In this document: positions 30,945 through 41,783 of the stretch, in pieces
Layout of the letters: each line of letters starts with the position of its first letter
Position numbering within the stretch: position 1 is the first letter of the stretch
NCBI GenBank assembly: GCA_012839295.1
Contig: DUNO01000001.1
Coordinates: 366,648 to 430,647 of the forward strand
Origin: Clostridiales bacterium
Lineage (GTDB): Bacteria; Bacillota; Clostridia; Lachnospirales; Lachnospiraceae
Direction of reading: 5' to 3'
DNA length: 64,000 nt
Notes under the pieces: generated by a model
Databases searched by the model: none
Told to the model about the DNA's origin: nothing
What the model saw: only the letters and a program-made list of their open reading frames with translations
Program-made: the position numbers and the translations under genes

Positions 30945-32192
30945 ATGACAAGGTTAAAAAAAACTACACGGCTTCTGGGTGGCTGCCTGATAATATTCAG
31001 CTTGACGGCATGCGGACCGGAAGACCTGAATGCGGTAATTATTAAGCCGACACAGGAACCAGGGCAAACCGCTGCCCCTACGGGAACAGAACATAATATA
31101 GCTGATAATAGCTCTATAGAATCTCTGCTGCTAGGCACTCCCACCCATATCAGCAAAGTCTTTAGCGAAGATTTTGACGTGGAGGCGGACGTGCATGTCC
31201 CCAATGTCAAAAAAGCAGATATATTACTTGCTGAATATATGCCATTTGATGAACAAAAGTTATTATCCATTTTTTATAAAGGGAAAACACCTCAAAGAAG
31301 CTTAAGCAGCTATGATGATACCATATTGTACAAAGATGACAGCTCATACCTTAATATTAATGACGGCTTTCTCGGATATGGTACACAGGATTTTGCCTAT
31401 GTCCAGTTTCCCACGGATTCCTTTGTCGCAGCAAGTGATACTTTTTCTCTTAACAGACGGTTTGGCGAGGTGTATACGCAGGAGAACTTAGGGTTTATGC
31501 CCAGGTCAGAGGCACTCGGGACCGTTTCCGCTGTTCTAACGGAATTATCCGTGGATATAATGGACGATGCCGAAATTTATGCCATTGATTCTTTCACAAT
31601 GCAAAGGCAGCAGGAGGAAGAAATCCAAAGAGAGATTGATAAACAAAAAGCAGCGGGTATTTCTCCCATACAGAACCCGACGGAAGGATATCAAACGAAA
31701 GACACATTTACACAGGAGGATGATTTTTATATCTTTTTTTTCAAAATGACCCAAAACAATATACCTGTTACCCAAAAATCATATACGATCCAGGCAAGCG
31801 ACCGGGCTCTTAACGGGTCAACCGCCAGGGTATCCTTCTCCCGAAACGGCATTATTCAATTGCATTTTAATGGGATTTATCAGCAGCAAGGCGTTGCGGA
31901 ATCTCCAGGTACGCTCATCTCCGTGGAAGAAGCACTCCAAAAAGCCTATGAAGAACACAACGCCATTATATCCACGGACAAGGTTACCGTCACGGCAATC
32001 GATTTTGAATATGTGCCTGTTCCTTATAATAATAATTATGATGAAGTGAAGCTTATTCCCGCATGGTGCCTGACATTGTCTTATGAAAGGACGATAAACA
32101 AGCCTTCAAAGGATGGGAAGCAAGATTCGCAATCCAGTGCAGGCAGCAGCATGATGTTCATCAACGCCATCACAGGAGAAGAAATCCGGTAA
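30945..32192 (+). CDS. Secreted lipoprotein, second of the module
   Basis: 415-residue lipoprotein with signal peptide and lipobox LTAC (Cys near residue 23), followed by a low-complexity linker (PTQEPGQTAAPTGTE). The body has no recognised catalytic motif. The C-terminal part (LIPAWCLTLSYER..., then MMFINAITGEEI) resembles the end of the first lipoprotein (VPVWDFFG..., then VNAIDGSIID), a pattern shared by PepSY/DUF-type lipoproteins. A Lys/Gln-rich internal helix (QRQQEEEIQREIDKQKAAG) is present. It is the first gene of an operon with two permeases and an ATPase, and could be the substrate-binding or sensing partner of that exporter. Confidence 0.8.
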   Translation: MTRLKKTTRLLGGCLIIFSLTACGPEDLNAVIIKPTQEPGQTAAPTGTEHNIADNSSIESLLLGTPTHISKVFSEDFDVEADVHVPNVKKADILLAEYMPFDEQKLLSIFYKGKTPQRSLSSYDDTILYKDDSSYLNINDGFLGYGTQDFAYVQFPTDSFVAASDTFSLNRRFGEVYTQENLGFMPRSEALGTVSAVLTELSVDIMDDAEIYAIDSFTMQRQQEEEIQREIDKQKAAGISPIQNPTEGYQTKDTFTQEDDFYIFFFKMTQNNIPVTQKSYTIQASDRALNGSTARVSFSRNGIIQLHFNGIYQQQGVAESPGTLISVEEALQKAYEEHNAIISTDKVTVTAIDFEYVPVPYNNNYDEVKLIPAWCLTLSYERTINKPSKDGKQDSQSSAGSSMMFINAITGEEIR

Positions 32193-32221
32193 GAAGGGGG
32201 GAGGCTGCCATCAAAAATTTT

Positions 32222-32998
32222 ATGACCATACTTAAAACGGATTTTTACCGTGGGTTTCTTTCCTCCGGCTTTGTGGTCGGAGTTTTTTCCACAGTGGCCA
32301 TATTTTATTTTGGCTCAGTCGGAATGATATCACATATCACCTCTGCTGTTGCCGCTTTTAATAACACGCTTAAGTATAATAACATTTCAAATCTGCTTAT
32401 TCTGAGCGCAACCTTTGCGTATGGGGCAAGCTTTTGTATAGACTGGCAGACAAGGTTCGCTTTTTCTATAATCATAAGAAGCGAAAAGACAGCCTATGCC
32501 CTATCCAAATGCATCGCTGCCGCTGTTGCGGGTGGGGCGGCTGTCGTCATCGGCGCGGCTATATTTATCGGTTATGTATGTGTGACGCAGCCAAGCATAT
32601 TGCCTGAAGCTATTGCTGTAGAAATGGAATTTTCCAATCAGGCCTTTGGCGATCTGCTTGTAAAGGGGGAGGCGGCGTTATTCTTCCTGTCCTATCTTTA
32701 TATTGTATTCTTGCAAGCGGTCTTCTTCTCATCGCTGGGGCTTATGATATCCGGTTATATGCCAAATCGGTATGTTGCGTACATCTCTCCTTTCGCCTTG
32801 AGCTTTGTGCTAAACCAAATCGCCAATGTTTTTGCCCTGCCCATATGGTTGGACCCCGCTAAGCTTGCTACCGCAAGGGTATTGGGCGCCACAGCATCCA
32901 CAATACTTTGGATGGCGACAGCGGTCTTTCTTTCACTTACCGTCATCTGTGACATCTTATTCGTCCGCACCGCGAAGAGGAGGATTGCCAATGGTTAA
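32222..32998 (+). CDS. ABC-2 type permease-like membrane protein
   Basis: 258 residues, six hydrophobic segments, starting TILKTDFYRGFLSSGFVVGV. Its length and layout match the short permease at 23792. A strong GGGGGGAGG (32196-32204) is 17 bases before the ATG 32222 but only 5 before an in-frame ATC codon at 32210 (IKNFMTILK...), so the true start may be the ATC or the spacing is simply long. It overlaps the next permease by 8 bases. Confidence 0.83.
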   Translation: MTILKTDFYRGFLSSGFVVGVFSTVAIFYFGSVGMISHITSAVAAFNNTLKYNNISNLLILSATFAYGASFCIDWQTRFAFSIIIRSEKTAYALSKCIAAAVAGGAAVVIGAAIFIGYVCVTQPSILPEAIAVEMEFSNQAFGDLLVKGEAALFFLSYLYIVFLQAVFFSSLGLMISGYMPNRYVAYISPFALSFVLNQIANVFALPIWLDPAKLATARVLGATASTILWMATAVFLSLTVICDILFVRTAKRRIANG

Positions 32999-33842
32999 AA
33001 AAATATTCTGCATCGCCATATATTCCATCCGGCAATGGATAACAAATCCGCGCATTATTTGTCTCTTTATTTTGATGAGTATGTTTGTGTGGAATGATTT
33101 TGATGTGATCGGCAGTCTGACCGGCAGGACGGGGATAAAAACCAACCCCCTTATTTTCCCCTTTTTCTCCAACGATCCGGTCAAGCAGCTGATATTACTT
33201 GCCGGAATTGTATTTTTGTTTTCCGACGCACCCTTTATTAATAAGAACCAGCCCTATATCATCATTAGAAGTAAACGTATACCCTGGGTGCTGGGGCAAA
33301 TACTGTATATCGTCATGGCCGGCGCCATCTATTTCTTATTCCTAATGTTGGTCTCCATACTGGTCTTGCTTCCATACGCGACATTCGCGACAAACGGGTG
33401 GGGGAAAATCATCCATACCCTGGCACAAACCGACATGGGTGCGCAGATAAAATTGCAATTTGGTATTACAAAGGAAATAACGGCTTTTTATTCCCCATTT
33501 GAAGCGTTTGGCCTTAGCTTTCTCTTGAATTGGGGCGTGGCGTGCTTTTTAGGCTTGGTCCTGTTTGTAATCAATCTGAAATTTAATCGAATGCTTGGCT
33601 TGGCTGCCGGGGGCGTGATTCTATTTTTTGATTTACTCGTTACAAACATGCTTTCTCCTGCGTTTTATCATTTCTCGCCCGTGTCGCTTTCAAGATTGGG
33701 CGTTTTAGACCCAATGGGGGTTTCAATGTTTCCCAATATGGCATATCCATTTGCTTTTTTTAGTGTAAGTATTGTTGTTTTATCCGCTTTATTAGTTGTG
33801 GGCATTAAAAAAATATCGATAGAGATTACATCGGAGTTGTAA
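32991..33842 (+). CDS. ABC-2 type permease-like membrane protein
   Basis: 283 residues with six hydrophobic segments and no soluble domain. The start ATG (MVKKIFCIAIYSIRQW) follows AGGAGGATTGCC inside the preceding gene, so the two permeases are translationally coupled. It is shorter than the large permease of the minus-strand module, so the two exporters are related but not simple duplicates. It is followed 14 bases later by the ATPase. Confidence 0.83.
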   Translation: MVKKIFCIAIYSIRQWITNPRIICLFILMSMFVWNDFDVIGSLTGRTGIKTNPLIFPFFSNDPVKQLILLAGIVFLFSDAPFINKNQPYIIIRSKRIPWVLGQILYIVMAGAIYFLFLMLVSILVLLPYATFATNGWGKIIHTLAQTDMGAQIKLQFGITKEITAFYSPFEAFGLSFLLNWGVACFLGLVLFVINLKFNRMLGLAAGGVILFFDLLVTNMLSPAFYHFSPVSLSRLGVLDPMGVSMFPNMAYPFAFFSVSIVVLSALLVVGIKKISIEITSEL

Positions 33843-33856
33843 GGAGGTATGGGCCT

Positions 33857-34504
33857 ATGTCAGAAAATATAATCACTGTAACCAATGTGAGTAAGCGCTT
33901 TAAAGAGGGAACCGTACTAAAGGATGTGACCATTGCGTTTGAGAAGGGTAAAATCCACGGTATCATTGGCCGCAACGGTTCAGGCAAAACGGTGCTTTTT
34001 AAATGCATTTGCGGGTTTATTCCGCCATCTGCCGGAGAAATAGCAGTAGACGGTAAAAGAATAGGAAAAGACACGGATATTCCAGATAATGTTGGAATCA
34101 TTATTGAGGAACCAAGCTTTCTGCCAAATTACAGCGGGTATGGAAATCTACGTCTGCTTGCCTCTATTAACCATAAAATTAAAAAAGACGCAATACGCGC
34201 CGCCATAACAAAAGTAGGGCTTGATCCTGACAGCAAAAAGCATGTTAGAAAATATTCTATGGGAATGCGTCAGCGGCTGGGGATCGCACAAGCCATCATG
34301 GAAGACCCGGAGATCCTGATTTTTGACGAACCTATGAATGGATTAGACCATGCTGGCGTGAAGGAAATCCGTGACATATTAAAAGGGTTAAGGGACGAGG
34401 GAAAAACCATAATTTTAGCAAGCCATAATTCCGAAGACATCCAGGAGCTTTGTGATACCGTTTGTGAGATGGATGCAGGAATATTGAAAGTAAAACGTGG
34501 ATAA
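33857..34504 (+). CDS. ABC transporter ATP-binding protein
   Basis: 215-residue ATPase with Walker A GRNGSGKT (about 37-44), signature YSMGMRQRLGIAQAIM, Walker B ILIFDEPMNGLD and switch histidine in ASHN. It is clearly homologous to the minus-strand ATPase at 21587 (both share NGSGK-VLFK-ICG, GLDP, GMGQ-like signature and EGKTI-L-SHN-EDI). AAGGAGGTATGGGCCT precedes the ATG. Last gene of the operon; no strong terminator was seen immediately after. Confidence 0.93.
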   Translation: MSENIITVTNVSKRFKEGTVLKDVTIAFEKGKIHGIIGRNGSGKTVLFKCICGFIPPSAGEIAVDGKRIGKDTDIPDNVGIIIEEPSFLPNYSGYGNLRLLASINHKIKKDAIRAAITKVGLDPDSKKHVRKYSMGMRQRLGIAQAIMEDPEILIFDEPMNGLDHAGVKEIRDILKGLRDEGKTIILASHNSEDIQELCDTVCEMDAGILKVKRG

Positions 34505-34599
34505 AGCAGAAGAGGGAGGGAAGGTAATGGTTTTAGTTCCATAGTATCCTGGTGAAAAATCAGATCCTGTCTTTTCTTTATGCACATATGCGTGGTAGA

Positions 34600-34647
34600 A
34601 TGGATATAAGAGTTTTACATCATATGGATATAAGAGTTTTACATCAT
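34600..34647. repeat. Perfect 24-bp tandem duplication
   Basis: Two adjacent identical units (ATGGATATAAGAGTTTTACA followed by TCAT) at 34600-34623 and 34624-34647, in the 260-base gap before the AraC-type gene. It may be a recent slippage duplication or a paired binding site. Confidence 0.7.
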
Positions 34648-34774
34648 GTTGATAAATAAGAATTTGACGTGCATTATTTATATAATCTTTCAGGCAAGAC
34701 AAAACATAACACAAAAAGTCGGGAACAACCGCTTGAATTGAGATAAGATATAGACACAGACAGAGGTGATGATT

Positions 34775-35656
34775 ATGGGGTGGATTGAAAGAATCGGTGA
34801 GATTATAAACTATATCGAGGAGAATATCACGGAAGAAATCGCAATAGAAGATATTGCAAAAAAAGCATTTATGTCTCCGTTCTATTTCCAAAAAGGTTTT
34901 GCAATGCTTTGTGGTTTTACCCTCGGAGAGTATATCAGACAGCGCAGGCTTACCCTTGCCGGCAGTGAGCTTGTTTCTACTGATGAAAAAATCATTGATA
35001 TTGCATTGAAATATGGTTACGACTCACCGGACAGTTTCGCAAAAGCTTTTACCCGGTTTCATGGTGTCACACCGACTGCTGTTCGAAAAGATGGGGCAAT
35101 GATTAGGTCCTTTGCTCCGCTTAAAATCAAATTTTCATTGGAGGGCGGTTATATTATGGATTACAAAATTGTTGAAAAAGATTCGTTTACTGTCATGGGC
35201 GTATCAAAGGTATTTAAATATGATAGTGCAACTGCAGAAATCCCACAGTTTTGGACAGAGCATTATCAGGCGGGAAAGGGGAAGTTTGTATGCGGTATGT
35301 ACGGGGTATGCATAGACGAGAACATGGGCTCAGATGAGTTTGAATATTTGATTGCAGACAATTACAATCCAGCGGTAGAAATACCCTATGATGTTATTAC
35401 AAAGATTATCCCCAAACACACATGGGCTGTTTTTCCTTGCAAGGGTGCAATGCCGAAAGCTCTGCAGGATGTGAACAAAAAAATCTTCTCAGAATGGCTG
35501 CCTAATTGCAGGGATTATGAAATTGCAGCAGGTTACAATATTGAAATGTATACCAATACAGGAGATTATCCGCAGGGTAACCAGGATGAAAACTATTACA
35601 GCGAAATTTGGATTCCTGTTAAGAAAAAAGACTATGTAAAAAAGCATAAGCGGTAG
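34775..35656 (+). CDS. AraC-family regulator with GyrI-like effector domain
   Basis: 293 residues. N-terminal AraC/XylS double helix-turn-helix (about 1-105): ITEEIAIEDIAKKAFMSPFY, GFTLGEYIRQRRLTLAG and KYGYDSPDSFAKAFTRFHGV. The C-terminal GyrI-like/effector-binding domain (about 128-290) includes MGVSKVFKY, WAVFPCKGAMPKALQDV and the ending YYSEIWIPVKKK. Proteins of this layout sense hydrophobic or drug-like ligands. I prefer ATG 34775 (GAGGTG six bases upstream). The preceding ABC module or unlinked genes could be targets; this cannot be decided here. Confidence 0.9.
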   Translation: MGWIERIGEIINYIEENITEEIAIEDIAKKAFMSPFYFQKGFAMLCGFTLGEYIRQRRLTLAGSELVSTDEKIIDIALKYGYDSPDSFAKAFTRFHGVTPTAVRKDGAMIRSFAPLKIKFSLEGGYIMDYKIVEKDSFTVMGVSKVFKYDSATAEIPQFWTEHYQAGKGKFVCGMYGVCIDENMGSDEFEYLIADNYNPAVEIPYDVITKIIPKHTWAVFPCKGAMPKALQDVNKKIFSEWLPNCRDYEIAAGYNIEMYTNTGDYPQGNQDENYYSEIWIPVKKKDYVKKHKR

Positions 35657-35791
35657 TCTGAAAGGAAAGGATATGATTACAATAAGACTGTGGATTCTTT
35701 ATGTTTTGAGCATTTTTTATAAAGAAATTTGCATGATATCCAAGACTACCGGAGACTGTGTATAAAACTGTAGAAAATCAAGAATATATTA

Positions 35792-35820
35792 TTGACATTT
35801 TAGATAAATTTCTATATAAT
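35792..35820 (+). promoter_or_regulatory. Consensus sigma-A promoter of the beta-glucoside operon
   Basis: TTGACA (35792-35797), 17 bp, TATAAT (35815-35820): a perfect match. The leader from about 35827 to 35975 holds the antitermination site. Confidence 0.9.
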
Positions 35821-35878
35821 AAAGTCGGAAAATAAGGAAAAAAGAACAAAATAAAGGTAACGCTGTAGTTACCGTCAA

Positions 35879-35907
35879 GAGTATGTTACTGATTATGCAG
35901 GCAGAAC
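35879..35907 (+). promoter_or_regulatory. Ribonucleic antiterminator (RAT) site for a BglG-type protein
   Basis: GAGTATGTTACTGATTATGC followed by AGGCAGAAC matches the RAT pattern (GGAT-GTTACTG-N4-GCAGGC-AAAC). Its 3' end overlaps the first arm of the terminator, so binding of the antiterminator would prevent terminator folding. Confidence 0.85.
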
Positions 35908-35958
35908 TCAAGCCACTTAAAAGCAGTCATTGTTTTTAAGTAGTTTGAGTTTTTTTTT
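35905..35958 (+). terminator. Conditional terminator in the bgl leader
   Basis: AACTCAAGCCACTTAAAA pairs with TTTTAAGTAGTTTGAGTT (one wobble, one mismatch), followed by a run of nine or more T. It is mutually exclusive with the RAT hairpin. Confidence 0.85.
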
Positions 35959-35975
35959 CTGGAAAGGAGGAAAAT

Positions 35976-36824
35976 ATGATTGTCAGCCAGATATTAAACA
36001 ACCATGTAGGCATTGTAAAACGGGGCGGTAATGAGGTTATTATATATTCGAAAGGGCTTGCTTTTTGCAAAAAGGCAGGAGATAAAATCGAGGATCACGA
36101 AATTCAAAAAATGTATGTGCTGGATTCCCATGAAAAGTTGGAGCATTTTAGTTACCTGTTATCCAATACAAAAGAAGAATATTTCCAAATTGTAAACGAG
36201 ACGATTGCATATGGTGAAAAAATAATTCAAGAAAAGATATCAGATTATCTATATCTGGCACTACTGGACCACATTAACTTTGCTATTAAGCGGTTGGAAA
36301 AGGATCAGATCATTAAAAGTCCGCTTGCCTGGGAAGTTAAAAAATTTTATCCGGAGCATTATAAAATTGGATTATATGCAGTTGACAGGATTAACCAGGT
36401 TTTACAAAAGAATTGTCCAAGTGAAGAAGCCGTATCGATAGCGTTACACTTTATTAATCTTCAGACGAGTAATGGGTCTAATGTTAATGATATGACAAAA
36501 ATGCTGGACACAGTTAAGGATATTCTGGCGATCATAAAATATCATTACAGTTTAGATTTAAAAGAAGACACGTTAAACTACATGAGACTTATAACCCATC
36601 TACAGTATTTTGTCGTTCGGATGATAAAAAATGAAATATATGATTCGGATGAAACAGAGTTAAACAAGCAGATTCGTAAATTGTATCCAGAAGCTTTTCT
36701 ATGTGTTAATAAGATAAGAAAGTATGTAGAAACAGCATTTGGTAATGAGATTAGCAGTGATGAAGAGACATACTTAATTTTGCATATTCACAGAGTGACA
36801 ATGTATGATGAAAAGGAGAAATAG
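35976..36824 (+). CDS. BglG/LicT-type transcriptional antiterminator
   Basis: 282-residue RNA-binding regulator: an N-terminal CAT RNA-binding domain (MIVSQILNNHVGIVKRGGNE, about 1-58) and two PTS regulation domains with the phospho-histidines in LLDHINFAIKR and YPEHYKIG (PRD1), LITHLQYFVVRM and LHIHRV (PRD2). It should bind the RAT upstream of its own gene when its sugar is present and allow read-through into the operon. AAGGAGGAAAAT precedes the ATG. Its stop abuts the EIIBCA start (TAGATG). Confidence 0.95.
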   Translation: MIVSQILNNHVGIVKRGGNEVIIYSKGLAFCKKAGDKIEDHEIQKMYVLDSHEKLEHFSYLLSNTKEEYFQIVNETIAYGEKIIQEKISDYLYLALLDHINFAIKRLEKDQIIKSPLAWEVKKFYPEHYKIGLYAVDRINQVLQKNCPSEEAVSIALHFINLQTSNGSNVNDMTKMLDTVKDILAIIKYHYSLDLKEDTLNYMRLITHLQYFVVRMIKNEIYDSDETELNKQIRKLYPEAFLCVNKIRKYVETAFGNEISSDEETYLILHIHRVTMYDEKEK

Positions 36825-38666
36825 ATGAAATATAAAGCGTTTTGCGAACAGATAATTGAACTGGTTGGAGGAGAAGAAAATATTGTCAGTGTAACTAATT
36901 GTATGACGAGATTACGTTTTAAATTAAAAAATCGCAGTCTGGCAAAAACAGAAAAGATCAAGGAACTGCCGGATGTCATCGATGTCGTATCAAATGAAGT
37001 TGCATTTCAAATAATAATCGGAACACAGGTGCAAGAGATCTCGCCTGAGTTGAATGAATTATTGGGAATGAAAACAGATATGCAGACTGGTGATGGTAAA
37101 AAAGAGAAACTGGCAACCATGGCACTAAAGATATTGTCAGAGTCTATGAGTCCGATTCTGGTACCCTTAATAGCATCGGGACTTCTGGCGGGACTATTAT
37201 CGGTTCTTTCAGTGACCGGTCTTGTTTCTGCCGAGAGTTCTACATACCAATTACTGGAAGCGTTACGAACATCGGTATTTTACTTTTTGCCGGTTTTCAT
37301 TGCCTTTTCATTTTCGAAAAGACTAGGCGTAAATGAATATATATCGGTAGCATTGGCCGTCACGTTGTTATCAACAGGGATTAACGGCGTGGAAGGGTTG
37401 GATTTTTTAGGAATCGGGTTACTGACGATAACTTATTCAAATTCGTTCTTTCCTATCATATTAAGCATCGTTTTCATGAAATTTTTAGGTAATGGACTGA
37501 ATAAGATAATTCCGAAAGGATTGCAATATTTTATTAATCCAATGCTATCACTGATTATTACTTTGCCGATAACTTTAATTTTATTCGGTCCGCTGGGGAA
37601 TTATATGAGCGGCTTCTTAAATATCATCTTTGGTTTCTTATCCGATACTTTTGGAAGTTGGATCGTAGTGATGATGTATGCGGCTTTACAGCCATTCTTA
37701 ATCATGATGGGTGCCGGTAATTTTATTATCCCGATTTTTATGAACTCTTATGCAACTTTGGGATACGATCCGGTTTTTACAACTGCCTGGGTCATCTCTG
37801 ATATTGCTGTTTGCGGAGCCGTTTTTGGATATTTTCTTAAAACAAAGGATATGAAGCAAAGACAGTTGTTTGGTGCCACTGCATTCAGTGCTTTTATGGG
37901 AGTTACTGAACCGGCGATCTATGGTGTTTTTGTAAAGTATCGCCGCCCTTTTATTGCGGTGATGATCGGCGGTGGACTCGGTGGATTATTTGCGGGGATT
38001 ATGAAAGTAATTGGATATGCACCAGTTAGTATCCTTGGAATTACATCGTTTATTGGTGATAATAATTACCGGAACTTCTATATGATGGTTATTGCGGTGG
38101 TAATCGGTTTTGCCGGATCGATGATTGCTGCCTATATCCTGGGTATTCCCAAAGATGAGGTGCAAAATACAAAAGAAACTAAAAAAGAAACAAATAAAAT
38201 AGACGGCATTACTACTTTTGAAATAAATGCACCGGTAAAAGGAAAGAAAGTAGCCCTGAATGAAGTCAATGATAATGCATTTTCTTCATCAGCATTAGGC
38301 AAAGGTATTGGAATTATACCGGAAGATACTGTCATATCCGCACCGGTTAGCGGTGAAGTAATCAGTTTGTTCCCGACTAATCATGCGATTGGGATTCGAA
38401 CGGAGTATGGAGTGGAAGTATTAATCCATATTGGTATCGATACAGTGCGATTAGAGGGTAAATACTTTACGTCGAAGGTGAAACAAGGCGATAAGGTTAT
38501 GGCGGGTGACAGTCTCATAGAAGTTGATTTTGACAACATAATTGTAGCGGGTTACGATCCGGTGGTTATTACGATTGTTACGAATACGGCAGACTATTTA
38601 GATGTTGTACCAACAAATGTCACAGAACTAAAAAAAGATGATTGTTGCATCACGGTCATCATCTGA
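36825..38666 (+). CDS. PTS beta-glucoside-specific EIIBCA component
   Basis: 613-residue membrane permease that phosphorylates its sugar on entry. The IIB domain has the phospho-cysteine in VSVTNCMTRLRF (Cys near residue 26). A IIC membrane domain with about ten helices (about 100-450) includes GVTEPAIYGVF. A C-terminal IIA domain (about 480-613) has the phospho-histidine in VEVLIHIGIDTVRL. Domain order B-C-A is that of BglF/BglP. With the GH1 enzyme downstream, the substrate is probably an aryl- or oligo-beta-glucoside such as cellobiose or salicin. Confidence 0.95.
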   Translation: MKYKAFCEQIIELVGGEENIVSVTNCMTRLRFKLKNRSLAKTEKIKELPDVIDVVSNEVAFQIIIGTQVQEISPELNELLGMKTDMQTGDGKKEKLATMALKILSESMSPILVPLIASGLLAGLLSVLSVTGLVSAESSTYQLLEALRTSVFYFLPVFIAFSFSKRLGVNEYISVALAVTLLSTGINGVEGLDFLGIGLLTITYSNSFFPIILSIVFMKFLGNGLNKIIPKGLQYFINPMLSLIITLPITLILFGPLGNYMSGFLNIIFGFLSDTFGSWIVVMMYAALQPFLIMMGAGNFIIPIFMNSYATLGYDPVFTTAWVISDIAVCGAVFGYFLKTKDMKQRQLFGATAFSAFMGVTEPAIYGVFVKYRRPFIAVMIGGGLGGLFAGIMKVIGYAPVSILGITSFIGDNNYRNFYMMVIAVVIGFAGSMIAAYILGIPKDEVQNTKETKKETNKIDGITTFEINAPVKGKKVALNEVNDNAFSSSALGKGIGIIPEDTVISAPVSGEVISLFPTNHAIGIRTEYGVEVLIHIGIDTVRLEGKYFTSKVKQGDKVMAGDSLIEVDFDNIIVAGYDPVVITIVTNTADYLDVVPTNVTELKKDDCCITVII

Positions 38667-38683
38667 TGGATAAGGAGTATTAG

Positions 38684-40111
<1,428 letters not shown>

Positions 40112-40221
40112 AATAGTAACGATATGTTATGGGTAATTGGTAATACGCAGTAAGTTGACGGACTGAAGGGGGTGTTGGGGCTGCCGGGAAATATGATACT
40201 ATTTTACCAAAAAGGGCAACT

Positions 40222-40235
40222 TTGATTTCAATCAC
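40222..40235 (+). promoter_or_regulatory. Fnr-type palindrome upstream of ric
   Basis: TTGAT-TTCA-ATCAC differs at one position from the Fnr consensus TTGAT-N4-ATCAA. It lies 155 bases before the ric start. The rest of the 278-base gap is AT-rich without other signals I could name. Confidence 0.5.
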
Positions 40236-40389
40236 AGAATATTCATTAAGCTTCGATTATACTGATAACATCAAAAGACGCAAAGAAACCTTGAGGTCAT
40301 CAATTATAATCATAATAAAAATAACGCTATCTTTTTAAAAATTTACTTTTAAAAATGTTAAAAAAGATCAGGCGTGATAGGAGGCTTTT

Positions 40390-41079
40390 ATGAATTTTAG
40401 GGAGAAAAATATTACAATAGGAAGTGTAGTTGCAGAACTACCAAAAGCAAGTAAAATATTTGGAGGCTATGGGATTGATTTTTGCTGCGGTGGGCATAGG
40501 AATCTGGATGCGGTGATCAGGGAGCAGGGGATACCGGCAGAAGAAATTTATCAAGCACTGGAGGAAGCACAGAGGGAAAGGGAAGACAGCTACAGGGATA
40601 TCAGCCTTAATTCCATGAGCCCCACGGCGCTTTCCACTTATATCGAAGACCGGCACCATAGCTATTTGCGTGAGGCGCTTCCTGAGATTGCAGACCTTCT
40701 GTCAACCATATTAAGGGTTCATGGAAGCAAGCATAAGGAGCTTTTTGAGGTCTACCGGCTCTACGGGATGTTAAAATCAGACCTGGAGCAGCATTTGCTG
40801 AGAGAAGAGACCATGCTGTTTCCCGCCTTTGAAAATGAAGCGGACCACCGGGAGGAAATCTCAGAGCTGTCTGCCATTATTATCGGGGAGCATGAAGCTG
40901 CCGGTGAGGTTCTTGAAAAGCTGCGCCATGCGACAGGACATTACCATATTCCGGAGGATGTCTGTGGAACCTTCCGAAAGACCTATGAGCTGCTTGAGGA
41001 ATTAGAGCAGGACCTGCACGAGCATATCCATCTGGAAAATAATATATTGCTGAAGCAATATGATACAAGAGGGAATTAG
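40390..41079 (+). CDS. ric: Iron-sulfur cluster repair protein, RIC/ScdA/YtfE family
   Basis: 229-residue di-iron protein that restores iron-sulfur clusters after nitric oxide or oxidative damage. The N-terminal ScdA domain has the paired cysteines in YGIDFCCGGHRNLD (about 27-40). A C-terminal hemerythrin-like four-helix domain carries the histidines and glutamates in DRHHSYLREALP, VHGSKHKELFEVY, LLREETMLFPAFE, GEHEAAGEVL and LHEHIHLENNILL. It is complete. GATAGGAGGCTTTT precedes the ATG. A Fnr-like box upstream suggests control by a Crp/Fnr protein such as the one at 4251. Confidence 0.93.
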   Translation: MNFREKNITIGSVVAELPKASKIFGGYGIDFCCGGHRNLDAVIREQGIPAEEIYQALEEAQREREDSYRDISLNSMSPTALSTYIEDRHHSYLREALPEIADLLSTILRVHGSKHKELFEVYRLYGMLKSDLEQHLLREETMLFPAFENEADHREEISELSAIIIGEHEAAGEVLEKLRHATGHYHIPEDVCGTFRKTYELLEELEQDLHEHIHLENNILLKQYDTRGN

Positions 41080-41161
41080 CCCATAAATATTTTGTTTTTT
41101 CCTGATAAAAACCGGGATCAACTGGCAATACTTTAAGCAAACATAGATTGGAGGTTTGTTT

Positions 41162-41758
41162 ATGTCAGTTGAGTTTAAGGATAGTCAGACTAAGGATAAT
41201 CTTATGAGAGCCTTTGCCGGTGAAAGCCAGGCGAGGAACAGGTACACCTTTGCGGCCTCCCAGGCAAAAAAGGAGCACCAGCATGTAATTGAAGCAGTAT
41301 TTAAGTTCACCGCAGACCAGGAGAAGGAGCATGGAGAGATTTTCTACAATCATCTCAAGGAATTTGCAGGCGAGACAATCCATGTGGATGGAGGATACCC
41401 GGTTGATATCCATAAGGATTTGGCTAAGCTGCTGCGTTCAGCCCAGCATAATGAGTATGAGGAGTATGATTCTGTCTATAAATCCTTTGGCGATATCGCA
41501 AAGGAGGAGGGCTTTAATAAAGTAGCCGCTTCTTTCCATATGATTGCCAATATTGAGAAAACCCATGGTGACAGATTCGCCCGTTTTGCACAGCTGCTGG
41601 AGGAAAACAAATTATATGTCTCAGAGGTAGAGGTAGGCTGGATGTGCCTGCATTGCGGCCATATCCACTGGGGAAAGGAAGCCCCGAAGGTATGCCCGGT
41701 CTGCCAGCACGACCAGGGATATTTTATCCGTCTGGGATTGGTGCCCTTTACGGAATAA
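41162..41758 (+). CDS. rbr: Rubrerythrin
   Basis: 198-residue non-heme iron peroxidase protecting anaerobes from hydrogen peroxide. The N-terminal ferritin-like di-iron domain has ESQARNRYTFAA, FTADQEKEHGEIFYNHL, HNEYEEYDSVY and IANIEKTHGDRFARF. The C-terminal rubredoxin-like domain has CLHCGHIHWGKEAPKVCPVC, with all four cysteines. ATG 41162 follows TGGAGGTTTGTT. Monocistronic, with a terminator after it. It stands beside ric and other stress genes. Confidence 0.95.
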   Translation: MSVEFKDSQTKDNLMRAFAGESQARNRYTFAASQAKKEHQHVIEAVFKFTADQEKEHGEIFYNHLKEFAGETIHVDGGYPVDIHKDLAKLLRSAQHNEYEEYDSVYKSFGDIAKEEGFNKVAASFHMIANIEKTHGDRFARFAQLLEENKLYVSEVEVGWMCLHCGHIHWGKEAPKVCPVCQHDQGYFIRLGLVPFTE

Positions 41759-41783
41759 GGGAGAAGTATGGAAGAAGTGCATG

